Shown here one piece after another: positions 22,822 to 33,400 of a stretch of DNA of 64,000 nucleotides. A program made the translations under genes and the position numbers. Numbering within the stretch: the first letter of the stretch is position 1; every line of letters starts with the position of its first letter. The notes under the pieces are model-generated. The model was not told the origin of the DNA, searched no databases, and saw nothing but the letters and a program-made list of their open reading frames with translations. This stretch comes from Blepharisma stoltei (lineage: Eukaryota > Ciliophora > Heterotrichea > Heterotrichida > Blepharismidae). The DNA lies in the NCBI GenBank assembly GCA_914767885.1, contig CAJZBQ010000022.1, positions 1-64,000 on the forward strand, written 5' to 3'.

Positions 22822-25800
22822 TTAGCCCAATGGCATAGTTTTATGATGAGTGCTCATTTTGTGAATTTCATTCAGTGAATTTTTGGATTTATTTCCAAAC
22901 GTAAAAGCAAATCTAAACAGTGTACTTGTATCCCTTGATTTTTTGGTGATTAACAAACTAGGGTATTTTTTAAATTGTACATATAGTCCAAAAAATAATA
23001 AAAATAGTCACCCAATTATTCAGCAGCATAGCAATGGAATTGAAAGACCATTATCTCCAAGCCCGAGCCCAATAGCTAACAATAAGCTCAGTCACACAAC
23101 TCCCACTATACTAAGTCCTTGTCAGAAGCTAAATCTTGCATAGTTATATGGCTTCATTCTAAAAATAAATATAGCATAGCCAGTCATTAATAGCACAAAA
23201 ACTATTGCATGAGCCAGGTTTTGGGCTCTTTGAAGAGTCTTACTGAGGACAATAATAATGGTCTGAACTACTGTTTTTACCATTAAATATAATGGAAGAG
23301 TTTTCACATGTAAAATTGGCTGAAATTCTTGCCAAAGAGGCCGGCAGAATACAGCAAAAGGCTCATAGGCTAATAAAGCAAAAAATGAAAAAATCGCATA
23401 AATTAAATGGGTATCTTTTCAACAGAAATAATAGCAATCTGCGCTAAGAAAGCTATCAGTGAAATCGTCACCTATTGATTGGTCACACAAAAAAATATCT
23501 AAACATATCGAAACAAAAGGAATAGATTAGATTAGATTAGATTTAAGCTGTGTATTTATAGTCCCCACTTCCAAAGTCTTCGCTTTCCGCAGCGGAACCG
23601 CTGCGGGGTGGGCTCCCTAAAGGCACTTCGAGCCCGGGCCGAAACCCGGTTTCTCGGTAGTGGCAATTTCCCTCCTGATCCGGGTCATACGGATTTTGCC
23701 GGGAACCATCAATTTCCAACTCGAGGCCAAGTCTACCCAACCCTGCTTGCCTCTGGCCAGATCGCCCCTTTTGATCGGGACCCTTTTCGACTGGAGAGAC
23801 TTGCGCCCTTGAGATCTGTGTCGAGCTTCGCCTCCCCTTTTTCCCGGATTATCTCCAAGAAAAAACTCAACCCCTTACGGGATTCGGGGCTAAGCCACCA
23901 AGTAGCTTAGGCAGGTAACTCACCCTGCCTCTTTCGGACACCGAGTCTGGTCTCGGCGCTACTGGCAAAAAGAAAGCGAAAAACTGCTGCCCGGGTCAAG
24001 TCCCAAAATCAGCGGAAATTGGGCTGGGCCTCTCGCCTCGAGGCTAACTCTTTCCTTGAGTAGCTCTCCGCATCCAAAAACCACGTCCGGTATACATAAG
24101 GACACCCGCCACGGAAGGACGGGTCGCTCGTCTCCGGCCATTTTATGTATAACAAAAGGAATAAAACACAAATTTCCTAAAATCGGCATAAGTATATCCC
24201 CAAGCCAGCCTAAAAATCTGAAAATCCACCAAAATCTCCACTTTTCATCAAGTCTATATAAAACGACCAAGCACAAAATAACCCATAGCACAATTCCTCC
24301 ATATACCACATCAACCACAATCCAAAACACCCCATTTTTTAGCTTTATAACAGACTCTAAATTCATAGAAAGCACATCGCTGACATTATACAAAAAGGGT
24401 TCTACAATAGAAAAATCAGGCCCCATATTACAAAACTGGAATAACTCGATTGCTATTGTAGCGCCCACAACAAAATCCTGAAAGGAAATTTCTTTTTTTT
24501 CTTTAAGTTCTTCAATAGGAATATTCCATCATTTTTTCCATATAAAAAATGTTATAAGCACTGTGATAAATGCAATAGTAAAACAAATTCCGAATACTAA
24601 AATACGACCTTTAGGAAAAGTTTGGACTTCTTTGCTGGAAAATGGGCATTTGTAATTGGCATTTCTGAAATCAGTTGGCTTTATGGAAGTCCCATCAGGG
24701 TAAATCAGAGTGTCTACATATTTAATGACTTGAGTGCCAAATGGGTATAATTTTCCTACAAGGTGTATATAAGGTATCCCTTGATCATCTAAAGAAACGA
24801 ATAATGGCGCTGATGGAGATTGGACTCCGAGGCGCACTCACTATGGAGCAGGTAGGACCCATCCTGATGAAGCTGAAAACAGGACCTCTGTTCATTTTGA
24901 ATTAGATCTTCAGGCTTGGGGATGCTTTGCTGAGGAGGGAAGTTTGCTTCTCCCCCAAATGTTATCTTGTCCTTGCCAGATGGACTAGACAGGTTTTGCC
25001 TACCAAATGGTTTTTTGAGGCTATCAGGGCACTCTGCAGACAGTCTCTCTGCCCTAGGGAGCTAATCCCTTATAAAGGCGGTTCAGATCCGAAATTCAAG
25101 ACGGCAGCCTTTATTTCCCTCTTTCGTCTCGTGGGGCGAGGAGGAGGCTATTTTGGAGCCAAACGAGGTAAAGGCTAGTAGGTTTCCCTCTTATAGCCAA
25201 ATTTAACCTTTTTTTATTAATTGATCATCTATTTTTATTTTCCTCAATATAAAAAAACTCAAAATTCCTATCATTTGTTCCTTTCCCAATACTAATAAGC
25301 CCAGAGCAGCCAGTAAATTTAGTATTTCTAATAGTCGACATCAGCATATAAGGGTCTGCATAATCATACCCTCTATCTATCATAAAATCCAAGGCGTTCG
25401 CCACAAGGTACAGAGAATCATAATAATAGCACCCAAACGAATTAGGAGTAGTCATATTATATTTCTCTGAAATCCCATCCCTAGTATTTTCCCCTATACT
25501 CCCTACCCAATAAGGTACACTTAATCTTATCATAGACACCCCCAGCTCTACTCTTTTATATAAATATAGGATTTGCCCTAGGATGGCGCTATATGGCGCC
25601 ATCCTAGGGCAAGCGAAAATTGGCTCCACACGGGAACCGTATCCACGTGTGGAGCCATTTTTCCACGTGTGGAATCCACATTTTCCCACGTGGAAAAATG
25701 GCTCCACACGTGGAACACAATTCCCGTGTGGGAGCCGTGTCTCCAATTGCCCGAGGATGGCGCAATATAGCGCCATCCTCGGGCAATTTCTATAGCTGTC

Positions 25801-28574
25801 ATTTGTAGCAATGCAGGCTGAGACATCTTGGGAGCCAGCTAAAATCACTATATCTCCTCTCCTCAAACCCATATCATAAAGAAGCTCAATCACGTAATTG
25901 CACATTGGACACTGCAGCATCATTACAATAAGTCTTGCTTGGGTGTTAATTATGGTCTGGAAAATATTGGTATAATTTTTTACACCGTTTCGGTCAAGAT
26001 TTCCAGGCATGTGCCTTGAGTCTTCAGGGTTGACTATTTTGATCCCAACATTTTGCATTGAGATGTTTAAGGCTTGATAGACACCTATCCCTCAGGTATT
26101 GTACTCATAAAGGGCTGCAATGTTTTTTCAGCCTAAGGCGTTTAGCAATATTGACCATTTATAACATTTTTTGGCAATTCGGTAATTGATAAAAGAAGCG
26201 TTGTATTGGTAGATTTATTACAAAAATGTATACTATAAATCAGTGATGTGTATAGTCTGACATATAAGGGGTAATTTGTAGAAGAAGCTAAGCTACCATC
26301 ACCATTAGTGCTTCCTATACTGGGAACTGTCACATTTAGAGCTTTAAAAATCTTATATTGCCCAATTGCTACTGCTGATCCAAAAGTAGTGAGATGAGAA
26401 TGGCCAATTTTATCGACATTGTTCTTGTAGCAAGCTGTGGCAAATGGCTCTATGCCAAATAATTGTGGATTTTTGATTCCTAGGAAATTTTTTGAAGTTT
26501 TTTTTGATACCATACAAAACCGTTAAATTTCAGCCAAATGGTTAGCATTTAAAAAATTTTTGACTAAATGTTTTTAGATGAAATGGATACTATCAAAAGT
26601 TTGCAATCATTGGAATTCACCAAAAGCAAATGTAGCATTATAGAGGGAAACTCCACAGTCAAAATTAAACATTGATATACCCGATAACTGCTTTTGAGTA
26701 CTCCTTTAGCGCGATATATTCAAAACAATTATTTTTAGAGTTTTATCTATTATTTCTTGTACTCCGCAGCTTGGTATATTTGAAAATTAGGCAAAATTGA
26801 ATTTCCAGCATTAATTTCATCTTGCGCCACAAAAGCACCCATTGCAGCAAGCTTAGTTGTAGTGCTAGGAAGAGCTCCTGGGTTGGTAGTCCCAGCAGTT
26901 ATGCTCAGATCTATCACCTTTTTAATTGATTTTGGAACAGTGCTAATCCCGCCAAGAAATGTTAGATTTCCAAAAAAATTAATTTTTCTGTCTACAATCG
27001 ACCCAACAACCACTCTTTCTCCATTCTGAATATTGACAATAGGGTTCCTTCACACGAGGTCTACTCCATAAAGACTATTTTTTTTTGGCCTAATTTTTTT
27101 TGGCCTATTTTTTTTGGCCTATTTCATGACGACTATTTTTTTTTGGCCTATTTTTTTTTAACCTATTTTTTTGACCTATTTTTTTTGACTTTTTTTTGGC
27201 CATTTTTTAGCTATTTTTTACTAATATTTGGGCCTAATTTTATACTAATGATTTTAATATAATTTTTAATGCATTTTAAATGATTTAATCAACATAAAAT
27301 ACACCTTTAGCCAAAAAAAAATAGGCCAAAAAAAATAGGCCAAAAAAAAATAGGTTAAAAAAAAATAGGCCAAAAAAAATTAGGCCAAAAAAAAATAGGC
27401 CAAAAAAAAATAGGCCAAAAAAAAATAGTCGTTATGGAGTAGACCTCGTGTGAAGACACGTGACAATAGAATATCTGGCTTTATTATAATGATTTTCAAG
27501 CTCTGACTCTAAAAAGTATTGCAGCTCTGAAAAAGTTTCTATTGAGTTTTGGATTATAAGTTTTAAAATACTTTTTAAAGATTTTTCATAATATTCCATA
27601 GTAGACTCGGCAAATTCCATGCCAGCTTCAGTGACGATCAAAGACCCATCAATGCTACATCCATATGCGCTTTCTTGGTTAAGTAAAATTCCGTTTCCTT
27701 TTGTCAAAAGTTTGCCTTTGGTAAGAGCATTTTGCAGTTTTATTGACTCAGAAGGCGATGTTAAAAGATAGTAAAGGGTTGCTCCCATTCTTGCTACTGT
27801 TTGGTTTACAAGATTTTCTATATCTTCCAAGGATTCAATAGTCAGAATTGACATGAATGACGAAAAATTTAAAAATCTGTCTTTTATCTCATAATTTTCT
27901 TTATTGTTAAAAGCAGCACCTTGAGTTCAATTAAAATGTTCCATTAAAGAATAAAACGCATCCATTTGGTCTGATAAAGAAGAAACTGCTGAATAAGTCA
28001 ATCCATCATTATACTTAAAGTTGTGCTGATACACTATAGGTATATCCCTAAGATAGCCCGATATAGGCGAGGGATAGAAGTCAAAAAGCTCCAATTGATT
28101 CGGCCAGCCTGAGTTGGCTGGGCAAAGAGGTAACTTTTGACCTCTATATCGGGCTATCTTAATGATATGCCTATAAATGGACTAAAAAATGATAATTGCA
28201 AAATTCTAAAAGGGTATATTGAATATAAGAGTCTTCTGAAAAATCAAGTAAAATTAACGAATTCGGGTATTTTTCTGCACAATAGTTGATGCTTGAGTAA
28301 TTGCAAATGTGAAAGTCGATAATAAACTGAAAACTCTCGGATAAGTCCATAAAATACGTGTCATTCCATAAATCTGAGCTTCTATAAGAATTGTCTGGAG
28401 AAACTGCTATATACTTTTTCAGAGTAAATTATAAAGGAAGGTGATATTAATAGATTTATTATAAAATAAATTAAATTCAGCATAATCAAGCCAAAGCAGA
28501 ATAATTTCTATAGCATTGCTTGTAGTAGCTAATAAAAATAATAAACTGAAAATCTTGTGTACGGTTATGAACAT
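22822..28574 (-). CDS. Multi-pass membrane receptor with ANF/PBP1-type ligand domain, copy 1
   Basis: ATG 28574, TAA 22822. Removing nine inferred IESs (2326 bp) gives about 1141 residues that align throughout with the paralogue at 30403-35521. The order is: hydrophobic signal start (MFITVHKIFSLLFLLATT); a periplasmic-binding-protein-I-like ligand domain of about 650 residues (TTTKLAAMGAFVAQDEINAG, VPSIGSTNGDGSLASS); a first membrane segment (GRILVFGICFTIAFITVLIT); about eight more membrane helices; and a short polar tail. The architecture suggests a surface receptor for a small ligand; the ligand is unknown. One base too many next to the insertion at 24792-25231 (after FFYIEENK) puts the rest out of frame. 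This may be a sequencing error in a homopolymer or true inactivation. Confidence 0.85.
23525..24163 (-). mobile_element. Retroposon-like IES (639 bp), family R1
   Basis: Flanked by a 13-bp perfect target duplication AACAAAAGGAATA (23512-23524 and 24151-24163), whose last two bases are the TA used for excision. The block is strongly GC-rich against an AT-rich host. In minus orientation it starts TATACATAAAATGGCCGGAG and ends in a short tail of TAATC repeats. No TIRs. Precise removal restores CFIPFVSICLD in the receptor, as in its paralogue. Long open frames inside are due to base composition. Confidence 0.9.
24792..25231 (+). mobile_element. Retroposon-like IES (440 bp)
   Basis: Flanked by an 11-bp perfect repeat TTGATCATCTA (24781-24791 and 25221-25231) ending in TA. 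GC-rich, starting near AATAATGGCGCTGATGGAG and ending in a T-rich tail, without TIRs. The paralogue runs straight through this point (VDGQGIPYIHL). After removal the host frame is off by one base, because the flank reads ATTTTTATTTTCC where fewer bases are expected. Confidence 0.85.
25567..25794. mobile_element. Palindromic hairpin IES (228 bp)
   Basis: TA-bounded (25565-25566 / 25793-25794). Built of stacked palindromes: GCCCTAGGATGGCGC...GCGCCATCCTAGGGC at the left, several copies of GGCTCCACACG/CCACGTGTGGAGCC in the middle, and GCCCGAGGATGGCGC...GCGCCATCCTCGGGC at the right. It is 76 codons long and open in the host frame, so it could be read through without a stop. The paralogue lacks it: excision gives ATNDSYLYKRVEL against ATNDTYLYKRVEL. 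Confidence 0.9.
26162..26235. other. Short IES (74 bp)
   Basis: TA-bounded (26160-26161 / 26234-26235). The unspliced frame leaves LYTSLIYS for unrelated residues and a stop. Removal gives LIYKWSILLNALGW, matching LIYSKWSILLNALGW of the paralogue apart from one residue. Confidence 0.85.
26445..26630. other. IES flanked by GCAAATG, not by TA (186 bp)
   Basis: The repeat GCAAATG stands at 26440-26446 and 26626-26632. Removing one copy and everything between gives SLYNATFATACYKNN, matching SLFNSEFATACYKHD of the paralogue. The insertion contains in-frame TAA, so it cannot be coding. None of the TA pairs I tested near the ends restores the frame. Confidence 0.75.
26678..26778. other. Short IES (101 bp)
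   Basis: TA-bounded (26676-26677 / 26777-26778). Removal joins LPNFQI to SMFNFDCG, as LPNFQITMFNFDCG in the paralogue. Confidence 0.85.
27042..27468. mobile_element. Long-TIR IES with GGCCTATTTTTTTT repeats (427 bp)
   Basis: TA at 27040-27041 and 27467-27468, within a shared GACAATAG. Near-perfect terminal inverted repeats start TTCACACGAGGTCTACTCCA. Each arm continues into 6-7 iterations of TTTTTTTTGGCCTA or its inverse, so most of the element can fold on itself. It has no coding frame. Removal restores ARYSIVNIQNGERVVVGSI, as in the paralogue. Confidence 0.9.
28037..28175. mobile_element. Hairpin IES (139 bp)
   Basis: TA-bounded (28035-28036 / 28174-28175) with inverted arms around AAGATAGCCCGATATAG (28051 on) and CTATATCGGGCTATCTT (28143 on). 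The frame LVHLVYQHNFKY across the junction aligns with LIHLVYQSSFKY of the paralogue. Confidence 0.85.
28410..28501. other. Short IES (92 bp) in the signal-peptide region
   Basis: TA-bounded. It separates the hydrophobic leader (NAIEII) from AVSPDN. The paralogue reads NAVEIIAVSPDD without interruption. Confidence 0.85.
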
Positions 28575-28701
28575 AAAGCCCATTCAAATTAATTTGATCA
28601 ATAGAAGTAATATATTACTGAAAAAAATGAGACAACTTAAAAATTCACTTTATTTTTCAGATTTAATTATGATGTTTGAAATTAGTCAATTAAAAAAATT
28701 A

Positions 28702-29000
28702 ATACATTTTAAGCAATACCTGGGTGGAGAAGCCAAGTTGAGAAGCAGGCACAGCATCCTTAATGCACTCGGGCAGAAGTTTTCTCGTAACACAGGGTAT
28801 GATACCTGGAATATGGACTTTTTTCCCCCCGTGGCATGGAGTTGAAAAGAGCACAGTCGGCCATCGTCCCCCTAGACTATGTTCATCCCTACTCGAATTA
28901 GGGACCCTGAAGATAGAAGATGCTCAGCATGAAACTGGGGGTCATACCTCAGATGCCAGGCCCTCAGCGAACAGATACCCGGCTGTTTTTAAGGAATAGA
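28702..29000 (+). mobile_element. GC-rich retroposon-like block
   Basis: About 280 bases of markedly higher GC (CTGGGTGGAGAAGCC ... GAACAGATACCCGGCTG) between the two receptor copies. It resembles in composition the target-duplication-flanked elements inside the genes. I could not find a clear target duplication, so the limits are approximate. Confidence 0.5.
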
Positions 29001-29082
29001 TCATAATATTATAATTTAATTAAAAAACATTTTAATAAATTATATAAAAATAAGAAAATAAAAAAATTACTAATTTCGCTTA

Positions 29083-29165
29083 CTCCCCTCTCGGTTAGCG
29101 AAAAAAACCCTTGGAAAAATCTATATTTTTGCCCAAAAACTCACCCTCCGTGAGCGAACAAAAAT
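29083..29165. mobile_element. MITE left-arm fragment
   Basis: From TA 29081-29082: ACTCCCCTCTCGGTTAGCGA, then the conserved inner part and second word ACCCTCCGTGAGCGAACAAAA. The rest is missing. Confidence 0.7.
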
Positions 29166-29287
29166 AATTGATATGACAATATTTATAACTTATAATTAAG
29201 TATTAATTTATAAAAGAAAATCATTATAGAGAAGAAATATTGATTTTTGAAGAGATTTTTTTATGAAGTAATTCATAAAGAAAAGTG

Positions 29288-29762
29288 AAAATAAATAGAT
29301 TAGATTAGATTAAGCCGTTTGCCTTGCAGGGCCGGGGATTCTCACCCCTACACGCTCATCGCCCCAGAGGAGCCTCGGCGGACACCCTCCTTGTTGCCTC
29401 AAACAAGGGATTCGCACAACCAGTCTTGACTTCCATGGCTTCTGGAGTCTAGGGCCAACCACTTGGGTCGAAACTCCCAGTTTCTCGTGGGCAAATACCA
29501 TCTTCTGGGGTCTGAGGGTCATATTGCCCTCAAACATTGGCCGACCTTGCCCTTCCAATGGTTGTACCGGAGGAAAAACTCCAGTCCAAGAATTAGCTCC
29601 TCGGGCTCAAAGAAAAACCCAGCCCGACTATACATAAAGGATTACCGGCCCTTTCCACCTAAATCTCCATCACTGGGCCGTTGCCTGCTGGTGTTGAAGA
29701 AATAGGGTCGAGAGGTCGGGCGGTCTGTCGTCACCATTTTTATGTATATAAAATAAATAGAT
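29288..29762 (-). mobile_element. Retroposon-like element, family R1
   Basis: Flanked by a 13-bp perfect repeat AAAATAAATAGAT (29288-29300 and 29750-29762). In minus orientation it starts TATATACATAAAAATGGTGA and ends with TAATC-type repeats. It shares head and layout with 59029-59472 and the head/tail with 23525-24163. GC-rich, no TIR, no convincing gene. Intergenic copy. Confidence 0.85.
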
Positions 29763-30402
29763 AAATTTAAAAAGAAAATTAGATGAGTCTAAATAAAAAC
29801 AATTATAAAATTGTCTTAAAATGTTTTAATTTTTAAATAAAAATTAAATTTAATGTTAAATTTATTTTCCAGAATATAAAATTTGATTATAGTAATTATT
29901 AATTATGTATTAACACTAAAATGAAATAATATTTATATTCAAAAACTTAGCTTTCAGCAGAAAGGCGATAACTTCTTCAGAATATAATTTTCAAATGCTT
30001 TTACCCACTCATATGGGAGAATAAGTATCAGTAATTTTAGGCGAGTGAAAGGTATATCGAACTAGAAAATATTAAAAATAATGCTATATATTAGCAGAGC
30101 TCTCAGAATAAATAATAAAAGAATCTAAAAGTGTATTTTATTTGAGTTGTTAAGTTTTTGAAAATAAATTATTGAAAATGTAATTTCTCAAACTTATAAT
30201 TTTCAACCCCACAAAAAATCCAATAATTTCTTTGCTTTAAATGTTATGACCAGATTTTTTATCAATAGGCAGAGTTTTGATAAGCTGGATTTTATAAATA
30301 AAGCATTATTAAATGAGCCTTGATACCCAGATTATATTAAAAATTTTTATTATTTAATAAGATTTAAAAAATAACGAATTTACATATAATTAAATTTCTT
30401 GA
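29763..30402. other. AT-rich spacer between receptor copies
   Basis: No gene, RNA or repeat recognised. Confidence 0.5.
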
Positions 30403-33400
30403 CTAACCTATTGGCATTGTTTTATGCTGTGAACTGCCTTTATTAATAGAGTGTAATGAACTTTTTGATTTATTTCCAAAGGTAAATGCAAATCTAAATA
30501 GTGTGCTTGTATCCCTTGTACTTTTAGTGATTAGCATGCTTGGGAATTTTTTAAATTGTATATAAAGTCCCAAAAATACTAAAATTATTCATCCCATTAA
30601 TCAACTACATAGCAGAGGAATTGAAAGCCCTTGAATTCCAACCCCCAAACCAATAGCAGATAAAAAACTCAGTCAAACAACTCCTGTAATGCTCAACCCT
30701 TGCCATCAGCTAAATCTTGCATAGTTATACGGCTTCATTTTAAAAATAAAAATAGCATAGCCAGCCATCAAAATTACATATACAACTCCATGAGCCACAC
30801 TTTGGGCCCTTTGCAGAGTTTTACTAACTCCCAACCAAATAATAAGTAAATTTTTGCTTACTCCTCCCCCCCCCCTCCGTGAGCGAACAAAACCATTAGA
30901 AAAATCGCCATTTTTTGACCAAAAACCCACCCTCCGTGAGTGAACAAAAATTTTTTTAATAGAAAAAATTTTAATGGAAAAAAATTTTGATATATAAGTG
31001 ATAATTAGTATAATGAAATCTAGAGCTAATTCTGTTTAATTTTAAACAAATTGCGTTTTAAAATATAAATTTTGCAAATTAAATTAATATTTGCTTCCCA
31101 ATTTTTGCAAATTAGGATTTTTTTAAATTTCGAAAAAAAATATTTTTTATATAAATTTTTTTTAAAAAAAAAAAAATTAACCCCCCTCCGTGAGCGAACA
31201 AAATTTTTTTGTTCGCTCACGGAGGGGGGGGGGGGGAGTTAGCTATTGAAAATTTGAAGAAATTTTGTTAAGAAAATACCGAAACTGCGTCATACTTATT
31301 AATGAAAAAGCCCACAATTTTATAGGAAATATTGTTAAAAAATAGAAGGAAATTGACCCCTGATGGTGACAACCTTAAATTAATTCTAATTCTTAATTAT
31401 CAATAATAAACAAACTTCGATCTATTCATATAAAATTTACTATTTGAAATTTTGTTCTAAAACCCCTCACGAACAAGCAAGAATCCTATTACTTAGGAGT
31501 AGTAAGAACTTAATATGAATCTTAATCTTACAAAGGCTCTCGCCCTAATTTTTTACGCAGTCACTGAAGATCTCCATAAAGGAGATTCACTGCTTTGCGA
31601 CCGAGTCTTCCACCAGGGACAGCAGTCTCTCGTCCTTGCCTTTCGGCTCCAGTATTTAGTTGGAAGTCTTCGGGGATTTATGCCTTGCTTGAGGCTGATG
31701 TGTGGCGTCGACTCTATATAAAAAGGGAAAACAAGTAGCCAGAAGCGCTCACTGGTGAAGTGCTTCATTGGTCCAGGCATTGCCTAGAGAAATTGCAAGG
31801 CACCCTCTTTCCAACTTTCATGCCAACCTTTCCCTTGAGATAAAATCCACCCTTGGGCTATGGCAAAACCTTTCCGGATATAATTAAATATGTGCTCAAA
31901 AGAAGTCGGTGTAGACGACTGCAAAGCGTTAAGATACCATATTTAATTATGGGTATATTAAGAACAATAATAATTATTTGAACTATAGTTTTTACCATCA
32001 AATACAACGGAAGTGTTTTTACATGTAAAATTGGCTGAAATTCTTGCCAAAGAGGCCTACAAAAAACAGCAAAAGGCTCATATGCTAATAAAGCAAAAAA
32101 TGAAAAAATCGCATAAATCAAGTGTGTATCCTTCCAGCAAAAGTAATAGCAATCTACACTAAGAAAACTATCTGTAAAATTATCTCCAATAGACTGATCA
32201 CATAGAAATACATCTAAACAAATTGAAACAAAAGGAATAAAGCACAGATTTCCTAAAATTGGCATAAGTATATCTCCAAGCCAGCCTAGCAACCTAAATA
32301 TCCATAGAAACTTCCATTTTTCATCAAGTTCATAAAGCACTACTAAGCATAGAATAACTCATAAAGCAATTCCTCCATAAACCACATCCACAATTATCCA
32401 AAATACTCCATTTTTTAGCTTTAATACAGACTCGAGGTTCATAGAAAATAGATCACTAACACTAAACAAAAATGGTTCCACAATAGAAAAATCAGGCCCC
32501 ATATTACAAAACTGGACGAATTCAATAGCTATAGTTACCCCGACAATAAAATCCTGAAATGAAATTTCTTGTTTATCCCGAAGCTCTTCAATAGGAATAT
32601 TTCACCATTTTTTCCATATGAAAAATGTTATAATGACTGTAACAAGCCCAACAGTAAAGCAAATCCCAAATACTAGCATACGTCCTTTTACAAAGGTTTT
32701 TACGTCTTTACTAGGAAATGGGCATTTCTCATTAGCATTTCTGAGGTCTGTTGGCTTTATAGGAGTTTCGTCAGGATATAGAAAAGTATCTACATAAGAA
32801 ATCAGCTGAGTGCCAAATGGCCATAGTTTCCCTACTAGATGTATATATGGTATTCCTTGGCCATCTACTTTGGTCTGCTCAATATAAAAATACTCAAAAT
32901 TCCTATCATTTGTGCCTTTGCCAATGCTGATAAGTCCAGAGCAGCCTGTAAATTTGGTATTTCTGATAGTCAACATTAACTGATAAGGATCTGTATAATC
33001 ATACCCTCTGTTTATCATAAAATCCATGGCATGCGCAATAAGGTAAAAAGAATCATAATAATAGCACCCAAATGAATTCGGAGTCGCCACGCTATATTTT
33101 ACTGAAATATCATTCTTAGCCTTTTCTCCTATTGTTCCTACTCAATAAGGCACGCTAAGTCTTGTCATAGACATTGCAAGCTCCACTCTCTTATATAAAT
33201 AGGTATCATTTGTGGCAATTGAAGCTAATATATCTTGAGATCCCGCTAAAATCACTATATCTCCTCTCCTCAATCCCATATCATAAAATGCCTCAATAAC
33301 ATAATTGCACATTGGACATTGTATCATAAGTACAATCAGCCTTACTTGGGTGTCAATAATTGTCTGTAAAACACTTGTATAATTTTTTACTCCATTTCTA

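Larger units (their letters stand above)
30827..31960. mobile_element. Composite IES (1134 bp) with nested elements
   Basis: TA-bounded (30825-30826 / 31959-31960). Copy 1 of the receptor runs through this point (IIIVLSKTLQRA) without interruption, and removal gives IIIVLSKTLQRA here too. It contains a full MITE (30861-31241) and a GC-rich block (about 31500-31890), so younger insertions accumulated in an IES. Confidence 0.9.

Noticed and set aside
23543-24468. Open frames of 65-170 codons on both strands in the GC-rich blocks (also 28516-28999, 29310-29705, 31515-31780, 34914-35150)
   Set aside because: They lie in retroposon-like elements, overlap on both strands, match no family and are explained by low stop frequency in GC-rich DNA.
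25583-25826. Several overlapping frames rich in His/Trp/Arg
   Set aside because: All come from the palindromic IES, read in different frames and strands; the apparent similarity between them is due to the palindromes.
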